Shown here piece by piece: positions 24,610-31,918 of a DNA stretch of 64,000 bases (positions are counted from its first letter, which is position 1; each line of letters opens with the position of its first letter). This stretch comes from Deltaproteobacteria bacterium. GTDB taxonomy: Bacteria; Myxococcota_A; Polyangia; DRWM01; JAAZOP01. Made by a program: the position numbers and the translations under genes. Under the pieces are notes generated by a model. The model saw only the letters and a list, made by a program, of their open reading frames with translations, had not been told where the DNA came from and searched no databases. The stretch spans positions 1 to 64,000 of the forward strand of contig JACRCX010000104.1 of the NCBI GenBank assembly GCA_016218815.1, in the 5' to 3' direction.

Positions 24610-24792
24610 ATGCATGAGCAAAGCCAGGCCACGGTCCGGGAGATGGTGGAGCAGATCGGCGCCATCCTGCGCCGGCAGTCGGAGCTGTTCTCCGAGCAGC
24701 AGCGGCTCTTGGACGAGCTCAACGCGCTGCGGGCGGAGAAGGACGAGCTGCTGGCCGCGACGCATCAGGCGCGGCTGGCCGAGTCGGCCTGA
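24610..24792 (+). CDS. Small coiled-coil protein
   Basis: A 60-residue protein, almost entirely heptad-like helix: VREMVEQIGAILRRQSEL followed by a Leu/Glu/Lys-rich stretch (LLDELNALRAEKDELL). No domain is recognised and no ribosome binding site is obvious. It could be an accessory oligomerisation protein or a spurious frame. The codon pattern (strong G/C third positions) supports translation. Confidence 0.5.
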   Translation: MHEQSQATVREMVEQIGAILRRQSELFSEQQRLLDELNALRAEKDELLAATHQARLAESA

Positions 24793-24820
24793 GCCCGGCC
24801 GGCAGATCGTCCCTGGTCCC

Positions 24821-25933
24821 GTGGTGCGGGGCGCGCCCGCGCGCAAGCCGCGGGGTTTCGGCCTCCCGGTTTCCGCCGGGCGCTTCGTTTTCTTCCTCCT
24901 GCAGGCGCAGACCCTGGTGAACTGCACGACGCGGGACAGCCCGCACGGGGAGGACCTCGCTTCGACCACGCTCGAGGCGGACCCGCGCCTGGACGCAGAG
25001 GCGCAGAGGCGCGGGAGAGAGGACACCCGGGCGGAGGGAGAGGGCAACGCGGACGCCGAGTGGGCGGGCCGCGCGGGGGGGGATGCGGGCGACCTCGCGG
25101 AGGAAGCGGCGGCGGGCGACGGGGGGGCTGACCGCGCCGCGGATGCGGACGACTTCGAGCGGTTCGGGACGAGGGGCGACGACGGGCTCGAGGAGTACGC
25201 GCGGGACGCGGGGGGACCGATCCGGGTCGCGTTCTACGAGGCGCAGGGAGTGGGGGAGGAAGGGCTTCGCGAGGCGTTGGAGGCGCTGGAGGGAGCGGGG
25301 GGGTTCGACGCGGCGATGGTGAGCCCGAGCGAGGTGCGGGGCGGGGAGTTGGAGGGACGCGACGTCGTCGTCTTCTCGGGGGGGATCGGGTCGGTGCAGG
25401 GCCGGCTGCTGGAGGAGAAGGGGAGGCGGATCGTGCGCGAGTTCGTGGGGGCCGGGGGCGGGTACGTGGGCATCTGCGCGGGAGCGTACCTCGCGATGCA
25501 GGGTCCGCGGGAGTACCACCATCTGGAGCTGGTGGCGGCACGGAGTTGGAGCGAGGACGCGTGGCGCCGAGGGATCGCCATGCTGGACGTGGGTCCGGTC
25601 GGCGGCGGCGAGACCCTGGAGCTGTTCTACGCGAACGGGCCCGTGTTCCGGCGCGACCCGGCGGAGGGCCTGGCGCCGTTCGTGCCGCTGCTGGAGTACC
25701 GGGAGGACCAGTACTGCGCGTCGTGCGGAACGAGCGCCGGGGAGCTGCCGGGGACGCCGGCGGCGTTGGCGGCGGAGTACGGATGCGGCCGCATCGTGCT
25801 GTTCAGCCCGAATCCGGTGCTGGCGCGCGGGGAGGCGGAAGCGCATCCGGAGCTGTTCGTCGCGGCGGTGCGTTGGGTGGCGGCGAGGGGACCGGTGGAC
25901 GCCGACCTGTCGTTCGACGACGTGTTCCGGTAG
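24821..25933 (+). CDS. BPL_N / glutamine amidotransferase-like protein, start uncertain
   Basis: The C-terminal 240 residues resemble the BPL_N (biotin-protein ligase N-terminal) class I amidotransferase-like fold: IRVAFYEAQGVGEEGL, then VVVFSGGIGSV, a nucleophile-elbow-like YVGICAGAYLA with Cys, and VLFSPNPVL near the end. The region from 24821 to about 25190 is Asp/Ala-rich, includes a CGCAGAGG repeat near 24990 and lacks a clear start. GTG at 24821 gives 370 residues, of which the first 125 are doubtful. A hydrophobic FVFFLLQAQTL near the beginning could be a weak export signal. Confidence 0.6.
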   Translation: MVRGAPARKPRGFGLPVSAGRFVFFLLQAQTLVNCTTRDSPHGEDLASTTLEADPRLDAEAQRRGREDTRAEGEGNADAEWAGRAGGDAGDLAEEAAAGDGGADRAADADDFERFGTRGDDGLEEYARDAGGPIRVAFYEAQGVGEEGLREALEALEGAGGFDAAMVSPSEVRGGELEGRDVVVFSGGIGSVQGRLLEEKGRRIVREFVGAGGGYVGICAGAYLAMQGPREYHHLELVAARSWSEDAWRRGIAMLDVGPVGGGETLELFYANGPVFRRDPAEGLAPFVPLLEYREDQYCASCGTSAGELPGTPAALAAEYGCGRIVLFSPNPVLARGEAEAHPELFVAAVRWVAARGPVDADLSFDDVFR

Positions 25934-25975
25934 TTCCGGATCGGCTTGCATCGGTGGGGTGGGGCGGGGTAGAAA

Positions 25976-25998
25976 CCGGCAGATTCCGATTCTGCCGG
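25976..25998 (+). other. Hairpin just upstream of the H1-tail/VOC start
   Basis: A perfect 8-bp stem CCGGCAGA/TCTGCCGG with a 7-base loop. It ends 6 bases before the GGGGAGGTG ribosome binding site of the next gene. It may terminate the BPL_N transcript or modulate translation of the following gene. Confidence 0.45.
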
Positions 25999-26016
25999 AG
26001 AATGGGGAGGTGAAGC

Positions 26017-27108
26017 ATGGCCAAGCCGAAGAAGGTCGCGAGGAAGGCGGTGCGCAAGGTGACGAAGGCGGCGGGGAGGAAGCCCGCACGCAAGGTCGTC
26101 GCGAAGAAGCCGGCGCGCAAGGCGGCGCCGAAGAAGCCCGCGCGCAAGGTCGCGGCGAAGAAGCCGGTGCGCAAGGTCGTCGTGAAGAAGCCGGTGCGCA
26201 AGGCGGCGCCGAAGCCGGTGCGGAAGCCTGTGGCGAAGGTCGCGGCGAAGGCAGCGAGCAAGGCTCCGGCGCGGCAGGCGGCACGGAAGCCGGCCGCGAA
26301 GGCGGCGCCGGCGACGGCTGCGGCGACGGCTGCGGGGAAGGCGATTGCGGCGGGGCGGTTCTGCTGGCACGACCTGATGGTGCCGGACGTCGACGCGGCG
26401 CTCGGGTTCTACCGCGGGCTGTTCGGCTGGACGACCCAGGCGATGGACATGGGGCCCGCGGGGACGTACCAGATGTTCGCGGCCGGGGGCGTCACGTTCG
26501 CCGGGGCGGCGAAGCTGCCGATGCCGGGGGTGCCGCCGCACTGGCTGCCCTACGTGGGAGTGGCGGACATCGACGCGGCGTGCCGAACGGCGCAGGCGGG
26601 CGGTGGAGCGGTGATCGTCCCGCCGATGCCGATCCCCGGGGTCGGGCGGTTCGCGGTGCTGGCCGATCCGACGGGCGGGGCGCTGTCACCGATCCAGCTC
26701 GACGGCCCGCCGATGCGTGACCTGGACCAGCCGCCCGCGGTTGGGATGGTGGGCTGGAACGAGCTGGTGACGCCGGACCCGGCGAAGGCAGGGCCGTTCT
26801 ACGCGGCAGTCTTCGGCTGGAAGGTCGCGGCGGCGCCGATGATGGGCGGGATGCAGTACGAGCTGTTCATGCGCGGCGAGGCGATGGAGGCGGGTCTGAT
26901 GAAGACGCCGCCGGGGGCGCCGGCGGATCGCGGGGCGTGGATGGTGTACTTCAACGTGGACGACGCCGACGCGATGACGGACCGGGCGCGGGCGCTCGGC
27001 GCCGCCGTGCTGATGGCGCCGTTCGACGTGCCCGAGGTGGGTCGCATCTCGGTCGTGGCCGACCCGCAAGGCGCGGTGTTCGGGCTGTTCCGTCCGGTGA
27101 TGAGCTAG
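26017..27108 (+). CDS. Histone H1-like tail fused to two VOC (glyoxalase/bleomycin-resistance) domains
   Basis: A 363-residue fusion. Residues 1 to about 110 are a Lys/Arg/Ala/Pro tail made of KKPARKAAP- and KKPVRKVV-type repeats, as in eukaryotic H1 C-termini and bacterial H1-like proteins. Residues about 112-230 and 245-362 are two VOC repeats (FCWHDLMVPDVDAALGFYRG and GWNELVTPDPAKAGPFYAAV at their starts; VLADPTGGALSPIQ and VVADPQGAVFGLF at their ends). Many double-VOC proteins of this type are of unknown substrate. The tail should bind DNA or another polyanion. GGGGAGGTG precedes ATG 26017. Confidence 0.85.
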   Translation: MAKPKKVARKAVRKVTKAAGRKPARKVVAKKPARKAAPKKPARKVAAKKPVRKVVVKKPVRKAAPKPVRKPVAKVAAKAASKAPARQAARKPAAKAAPATAAATAAGKAIAAGRFCWHDLMVPDVDAALGFYRGLFGWTTQAMDMGPAGTYQMFAAGGVTFAGAAKLPMPGVPPHWLPYVGVADIDAACRTAQAGGGAVIVPPMPIPGVGRFAVLADPTGGALSPIQLDGPPMRDLDQPPAVGMVGWNELVTPDPAKAGPFYAAVFGWKVAAAPMMGGMQYELFMRGEAMEAGLMKTPPGAPADRGAWMVYFNVDDADAMTDRARALGAAVLMAPFDVPEVGRISVVADPQGAVFGLFRPVMS

Positions 27109-27154
27109 GCGAGGCTGGCGCCCCAGACCGAGGAGTCCGGAAGCCGGCCAAGGT

Positions 27155-27178
27155 GAGGTGGGGAGGCCGGCTGGAGAG
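27155..27178. repeat. 24-bp direct repeat, left copy flanking the GH31 gene
   Basis: Begins GAGGTGGGGAGG, then CCGGCTGGAGAG. The right copy at 29846-29869 differs at one position. The copies lie in the same orientation on either side of the GH31 gene, 2.7 kb apart. The sequence is purine-rich, so a low-complexity origin is possible. Confidence 0.6.
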
Positions 27179-27225
27179 ACGGGGAGGGGAGGGGCGTCAC
27201 ATAGGGCTCCGAAAGCGGAAATCGG

Positions 27226-27231
27226 TATACT
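27226..27231 (+). promoter_or_regulatory. Possible -10 box of the GH31 gene
   Basis: TATACT stands 7 bases before the ATG at 27239, in an AT-richer patch of this GC-rich region. If used, the transcript would start at or next to the ATG, so it would be leaderless. There is no good ribosome binding site, which agrees with this. A matching -35 is not evident. Confidence 0.35.
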
Positions 27232-27238
27232 GGCGTCC

Positions 27239-29824
27239 ATGAAACGCACCGCGCGTGTTGTGGTGGTTGCCCTGCCCTGTTTGTTCTTGGCCTCCTGCAG
27301 TTCGGAGAGCCCGGCCGGCGACGTGGTCGTGGGCGAGGGGCCGGCGGCGGCGACGGTGACGCGGTCGCCGTTCGACCTGCGCGTCGAGCTGGCGGGCGGA
27401 GCCGACTGGGTTGCGCCGGGGTCGGACGTGCCGGAGCTGGGCCTCTTGTCGTTCGGCGCGTACTCCACGCGGATGAACCCCGCCCGCTACTACGACCCGA
27501 TGGATCCGGCACCGGGCTCGTGGATCCGGCCCGGCCGCGTACGTTCGGCGACGGTGGAGGGCGAGCACGCGGTGCTGGACGTGGAGATCGACCCGCTGGT
27601 GGGGGAAGGGCTGGACGTCGAGCTGACGAGGCGGTGCGATCGGACGCCGGAGGAGGGGCCTGCGACTCGTTGCTGGACGACGGTGAGCGTGCGTGTGCGG
27701 GAGCCGGGCTCGGTCGCCTTCACGCGCCTGGCGTGGGCGCTGGAGCCGGGCGAGGGCTTGTACGGGCTGGGCGAGCGGTTCGATGCGCCGGAGGCGCGGG
27801 GACGCCGGCACGCGATGCAGATGGAGCTGGCGGACTCGGAGTCGAACCTGAACGAGGTGCACGTGCCGGTGCCGTGGGTCGTCTCGACGCGGGGCTATGC
27901 GGTGCTGGTCGAGGACACGCATCCGGCGGGCTTCGACCTGGGGGCGACGGAGGCGAACGTGGCGACGGCGACGTTCGCCTCGGTCGGGTTCACCTTCCAC
28001 GTCGTGACGTCGCCCGATCCGTGGGTATTGGCGGGCGGCGTGGCGGCGCTGACGGGTGCGGCGCGGATTCCGCCGGTGTGGGCCTTCGGGCCGCAGCTTT
28101 GGCGCAACGAGCTGGCGGACGGGGCGGAGCTGCTGGCGGACGCGGCGGCGATCCGGGCGAACGACCTGCCGGTGTCGGTGCTGTGGATCGATAACCCGTG
28201 GCAGACGGCCTACAACGACTTCACGTTCAACCCCGTCCAGTTCCCGGGGGCGGAGGCGATGATCGGGCAGCTCCACGACGCGGGCTACAAGGTGCTCGCG
28301 TGGTCGACGCCGTACCTGGACAGCTCCGACGATTCGGAGGTGCACGCGGGGATGAACCCCGACACGGGCGGGCTGTTCGAGGAGGCCGACGCGGCGGGGC
28401 ACTTCGTGCAAAACAGCTCGGGCCACGCCGCGCAGTTCCCGTGGACCAGCGGGAAGACGGGAGCGATGATCGACTTCACGGGGGAGGCGGCGCGCGCGTG
28501 GTGGACGCAGACCGCGCGGCGGGCGACGGGGCTGGGCATCGATGGGTTCAAGCTGGACTACGGCGAGCTGACGGTCAGCCTGGTGGGATCGCGCTTGGGG
28601 TTGCGCTTCGCCGACGGCTCGACGGAAGCGGAGACGCACAACGTCTACTCGACGCTCTACCACCGCGCGTACCGCTCGGCGGTCGATGCCGATCGTCCGG
28701 ACGGTTTCCTGATCGGCAGGGCCTCGACGCTGGGCGGCCAGCAGGAGGTCGATTGCATCTGGCCGGGGGACCTTGATTCGGACCTCTCGTATCCCGGCGA
28801 CGAGACGCCGGACGGGCCCTCGGTGGGCGGTCTGGCGTCGGCGGTGCACGCGCTGCAGTCGCTGGCGGTGTCGGGCTTCCCGACGTTCGGGTCGGACACG
28901 GGAGGGTTCCGCAACGGGGCGCCGACGAGCGAGACGCTGGTGCGGTGGGCGGCGCACACGGCGTTCACGCCGGTGATGCAGCTCGGGGGCGGGGGCGACT
29001 CGCACAACCCCTGGGACACGGTGCAGTTCCCGGAGGCCTGGGTGCTGCCGGCGATGCGCAAGCTGATGAAGCTGCACCAGCAGCTCTTCCCGTACCTGTA
29101 CGTGCTGGTCTGCGAGGCGGCGGCCGCGCCGTCGCGGCCCTCGGTGATGCCGCTGGGCCTGGCCTATCCGGACGACGCGGCGGCGCGGGAGGACGACTGC
29201 GCATACCTGCTGGGGCCGCGGGTGCTGGTCGCGCCGGGCTGCCGCGGCGAGGATCCGCGGCGGGTGCACCTGCCGGCGGGGACGTGGGTCGACTGGTGGA
29301 CGGGGGACGTGTACGCGGGGCCGACGGACATCGATGCGCCGAACCCGGTCGACGCGGCGCCCGTGTTCCTTGCGGCCGGCGCGATCGTGCCGATGTTGCC
29401 GGCGGAAATCGACACGATGGTCGAGACGGGCGCGGCGGACGCGGTCGATCCGGGCGATGCGGCGGGGCCGCACCGGCTGCGGGTCGTGCCGCCGCCGGTG
29501 GGCGAGACGGCGACGTGGAGCATCGATTCGGTTCCGACCGACCCGGCGCCGGACTACGTGGGCGTCATCGAGGAGGTCCGCGTGACGGCGGGGACCGATT
29601 GCGTGGAGCTGAGCGTCACGCAGCTCGACGAAGGCGCGGCCGTGGTGCTGGAGCTGGACTGGCAAGTGGTGTCGGCGGACGCGCCGGGACGGGTGGAGGG
29701 GGGAACCTTCACGGAGGCGCCGGACGTCGAGACGGTGCTGGACGGCTGCGATGGGTGCTGGTTCCACGACGGGACGACGGGGAAGGTGTTCGCGTCGCCG
29801 GTGCCGGAGAGGGTTTGCCGGTGA
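27239..29824 (+). CDS. GH31 family glycoside hydrolase lipoprotein
   Basis: An 861-residue predicted lipoprotein; the signal ends in LFLASC (Cys 20). The GH31 family cleaves alpha-linked sugars by a retaining mechanism. Motifs in order: EGLYGLGERFDAP near 180, LWIDNPWQTAYNDF near 320, the nucleophile segment GIDGFKLDYGE with Asp 440, and the acid/base segment FGSDTGGF with Asp 553. The C-terminal 150 residues are beta-rich (LPAGTWVDWWTG) and then unlike the family core. It is probably anchored to the outer membrane and acts on extracellular or periplasmic glycans. The exact sugar cannot be read. No carbohydrate transport genes are adjacent. Confidence 0.88.
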   Translation: MKRTARVVVVALPCLFLASCSSESPAGDVVVGEGPAAATVTRSPFDLRVELAGGADWVAPGSDVPELGLLSFGAYSTRMNPARYYDPMDPAPGSWIRPGRVRSATVEGEHAVLDVEIDPLVGEGLDVELTRRCDRTPEEGPATRCWTTVSVRVREPGSVAFTRLAWALEPGEGLYGLGERFDAPEARGRRHAMQMELADSESNLNEVHVPVPWVVSTRGYAVLVEDTHPAGFDLGATEANVATATFASVGFTFHVVTSPDPWVLAGGVAALTGAARIPPVWAFGPQLWRNELADGAELLADAAAIRANDLPVSVLWIDNPWQTAYNDFTFNPVQFPGAEAMIGQLHDAGYKVLAWSTPYLDSSDDSEVHAGMNPDTGGLFEEADAAGHFVQNSSGHAAQFPWTSGKTGAMIDFTGEAARAWWTQTARRATGLGIDGFKLDYGELTVSLVGSRLGLRFADGSTEAETHNVYSTLYHRAYRSAVDADRPDGFLIGRASTLGGQQEVDCIWPGDLDSDLSYPGDETPDGPSVGGLASAVHALQSLAVSGFPTFGSDTGGFRNGAPTSETLVRWAAHTAFTPVMQLGGGGDSHNPWDTVQFPEAWVLPAMRKLMKLHQQLFPYLYVLVCEAAAAPSRPSVMPLGLAYPDDAAAREDDCAYLLGPRVLVAPGCRGEDPRRVHLPAGTWVDWWTGDVYAGPTDIDAPNPVDAAPVFLAAGAIVPMLPAEIDTMVETGAADAVDPGDAAGPHRLRVVPPPVGETATWSIDSVPTDPAPDYVGVIEEVRVTAGTDCVELSVTQLDEGAAVVLELDWQVVSADAPGRVEGGTFTEAPDVETVLDGCDGCWFHDGTTGKVFASPVPERVCR

Positions 29825-29845
29825 GGGGGAGAGGGGGCATGAGGA

Positions 29846-29869
29846 GAGGTGGGGAGGACGGCTGGAGAG
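29846..29869. repeat. 24-bp direct repeat, right copy flanking the GH31 gene
   Basis: GAGGTGGGGAGG then ACGGCTGGAGAG, one mismatch from the copy at 27155-27178. It lies in the 58-base gap between the convergent GH31 and exported-protein genes. Confidence 0.6.
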
Positions 29870-29882
29870 GGGGGGAGGGGAA

Positions 29883-31142
29883 TCAGAAGGTGAAGGGGAA
29901 GGTGATGAAGAGCTTGTGCTCGAAGCCGCCCCAGCGGCCGTCCCAGTCGCCGACGGGCGGGGAGAACTCATAGGCGACGTCGAGGGTGACCACCAGGAAG
30001 CGGACGCCGCCGCCCAGGCGCAGGAACGGGCGGGGGTCGAAGCCGTGGTCCTCGGGCATGCGGTCGTTGATGAGCTGGAGGGCGGCGCCGAAGAAGAAGT
30101 GGTAGTCGCCGAAGTAGTCGAAGAAGCCCGGGCGTCCGTCCTGGGGGAACCAGGTGAAGGTGAGGGGGAGTTCGAGCGCGCCGGCGAAGTCGCCCTCGAC
30201 GCCGACCTCCATACGCCATTTGGGGCGGAAGGCCCAGGCGAACAGGCCGCGGAACCAGACGCGGCTGGCGGGGTCGCCGGCGTCGAGCGTGACCCACGTA
30301 CGGCCGGTTTCCGCGCCGGTGTCGGGATCGCGGTCGATGCGCTGGGTGCGGGCCCAATCGACGGCGGCGCCGATGCCGAAGACGATGCCCCAGTTGCGCG
30401 GGGCCTGGTAGTCGCCCTCCACGGCGGCGACCTCGACCGGCGCGGCGAGGTCGGCGACGACGGAGCCTTCGACGACGGTGCGCCCCGCGGACTCGATCGC
30501 TTCCCCGGTCACCGGGGCCTCGGGCCGCTGCGGCGAGATGGTCTCCACACGCATGCGCAGGTCGGGGGCGCCGGCGAGGAGCGGGCCGGGCTGGAAGGAC
30601 ACGGCGCGCCCGCGGGGCTGGTCGAGCAGCCGGTTGAGCAGGAACGTCGCCTGCGGATAGGTGAGGGTCGCCTCGCGTTCGAGGCCGGCGGTATCGCCGA
30701 GCACGCGCACGTGGACGGCGGCGGGGATGCCGGGGAGGAGCGGGACGCGGAGGAGTACGCGATCGTCGTACGGACCGCCGGGCAACGGCAGATCCGGCGG
30801 GCGCTCGACGGCGAGCGGCGCGCCATCGACGTCGGCCTCCAGCCGCCACGCGCCGCGCGCGCCGAACGCGAGGGCCAGTTCGCCGCCGGAGGGCGAGGTC
30901 ACGGTGAACGAGATGCCGACGTGGGCCATACGCGCGCCCTCGCCGAACGCGACGTCGTAGGCGGCGGCATCGACGCGGACGTCGGCGGGGCCGACCGGGA
31001 TCGGCCCGGCGAGGACGGGGAGGTCGGAGTCCGAGGTCGAGGCACGGGTGGGGGAGGAGGCGGCGAGCGAGAGCAGCAGGGGTGCCGCGACGAGCGCGGC
31101 GAGGCGACGAGGGGCGATGCGAGTGGGTACGAGGTTTGCCAT
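29883..31142 (-). CDS. Exported protein with probable beta-barrel C-terminus
   Basis: A 419-residue protein with a cleavable signal peptide (APLLLSLAASSPTRAS). The first 220 mature residues are beta-rich, with AHVGISFTVTSPSGGELAL and ADVDGAPLAVERPP. The second half alternates hydrophobic and polar residues in strand-like runs with many aromatics (FRGLFAWAFRPKWRMEVGVE, FFFGAALQLIND) and ends in FITFPFTF. A terminal Phe and amphipathic strands are usual for outer-membrane beta-barrels. No named family is recognised. Confidence 0.6.
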   Translation of the reverse strand: MANLVPTRIAPRRLAALVAAPLLLSLAASSPTRASTSDSDLPVLAGPIPVGPADVRVDAAAYDVAFGEGARMAHVGISFTVTSPSGGELALAFGARGAWRLEADVDGAPLAVERPPDLPLPGGPYDDRVLLRVPLLPGIPAAVHVRVLGDTAGLEREATLTYPQATFLLNRLLDQPRGRAVSFQPGPLLAGAPDLRMRVETISPQRPEAPVTGEAIESAGRTVVEGSVVADLAAPVEVAAVEGDYQAPRNWGIVFGIGAAVDWARTQRIDRDPDTGAETGRTWVTLDAGDPASRVWFRGLFAWAFRPKWRMEVGVEGDFAGALELPLTFTWFPQDGRPGFFDYFGDYHFFFGAALQLINDRMPEDHGFDPRPFLRLGGGVRFLVVTLDVAYEFSPPVGDWDGRWGGFEHKLFITFPFTF

Positions 31143-31260
31143 GTCGAGCGCTCCGTCCGAATCCCCCGTCCGCCCTCCCCCGCTGTGCCCGGGGGTGCCA
31201 ATCAAACGATTGTTGGGCTGAGATGTCAAGTGTGGCGGTGGGCGGCGGCAGGGAAGGGAA

Positions 31261-31292
31261 TTCTCGCGCAGAGACGCAGAGACGCAGAGGGG
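31261..31292. repeat. CGCAGAGA octamer element
   Basis: TTCTCGCGCAGAGACGCAGA followed by a third octamer and a G run. It has the most regular three-unit form in this window. It lies between divergent genes, in a 244-base gap in which I see nothing else convincing. Confidence 0.8.
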
Positions 31293-31386
31293 AAAGGCAG
31301 GACCCGCGTGGGGGGTCCCGATGGCCCGCGTGGCAGACGCCGCGGCGGGGTGCTACGCTTGGACGCGGTCGACGGAGGTTGCGCGA

Positions 31387-31758
31387 GTGATCGGGGCCGG
31401 CGGACGAGGTGGCGGAGGCGCTTGGTCGCGGGCGGCAGCGGCGGGGGCCCGGACGTTCCGCCTTCGCGCCCGGTTCGTGCCGGACTACCTCGCAGGCCCG
31501 CCGGAGGGGCCGGAGATCGTTCTCACGGTGATCGGGTTGAACTCCAAGCGGTACGCGACGGCCGCATACGACGAGCGTTCGCTGCCGCCCCCCTACACCG
31601 ACGAGCCGCCCCCATGGGAAACGTGGGCCGTCGACGTGGAGTGCCTGCAGGACGACACCCTGCTCGTTCTGCTTCGCGCCGAGTTGGAGGTCCGCCACTC
31701 GTGTGACGTGTTCAGCTCCCTGCCGCTGCTGCTCGACGACTTCGGGTTCGATCGCTGA
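31387..31758 (+). CDS. Small hypothetical protein
   Basis: A 123-residue frame from GTG 31387. The first 25 residues are Gly/Ala-rich. The rest has a credible amino-acid mix (EIVLTVIGLNSKRYATAAY, VDVECLQDDTLLVLLRAELE) and ends in LLLDDFGFDR. No family is recognised and no good ribosome binding site is seen. It fills a gap otherwise lacking genes, which is part of the support. Confidence 0.4.
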   Translation: MIGAGGRGGGGAWSRAAAAGARTFRLRARFVPDYLAGPPEGPEIVLTVIGLNSKRYATAAYDERSLPPPYTDEPPPWETWAVDVECLQDDTLLVLLRAELEVRHSCDVFSSLPLLLDDFGFDR

Positions 31759-31800
31759 CGAGGACCTCGCGGCGCGCCCTTGGTGTGGCGAACCTATCCG

Positions 31801-31830
31801 TTGAATCCATCCACGTTGTGCTGCTAGTGT
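31801..31830 (+). promoter_or_regulatory. Possible sigma-70-type promoter for the M4 protease
   Basis: TTGAAT (31801) and TAGTGT (31825) are separated by 18 bases in an AT-richer patch about 90 bases before the start codon. The -10 match is modest. Confidence 0.3.
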
Positions 31831-31918
31831 TCTGGTTTACTTGTCGTGACGCCAACTTGGGGGGTCAGCGACAGTTGGGGGGGGAACGCGCGTCGTCGCG
31901 AAGGAGGAGGACACGGCC

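Noticed and set aside
19300-24722. Very long minus-strand open frames opposite the molybdenum hydroxylase and XdhC genes
   Set aside because: They are Arg/Pro/His-rich antisense shadows caused by the GC-rich codon use of the plus-strand genes, which have clear family motifs.
29751-31706. 651-residue plus-strand frame across the exported-protein gene
   Set aside because: It is Asp/Gly/Ala-rich without motifs. The minus-strand gene has a signal peptide and strand patterns.
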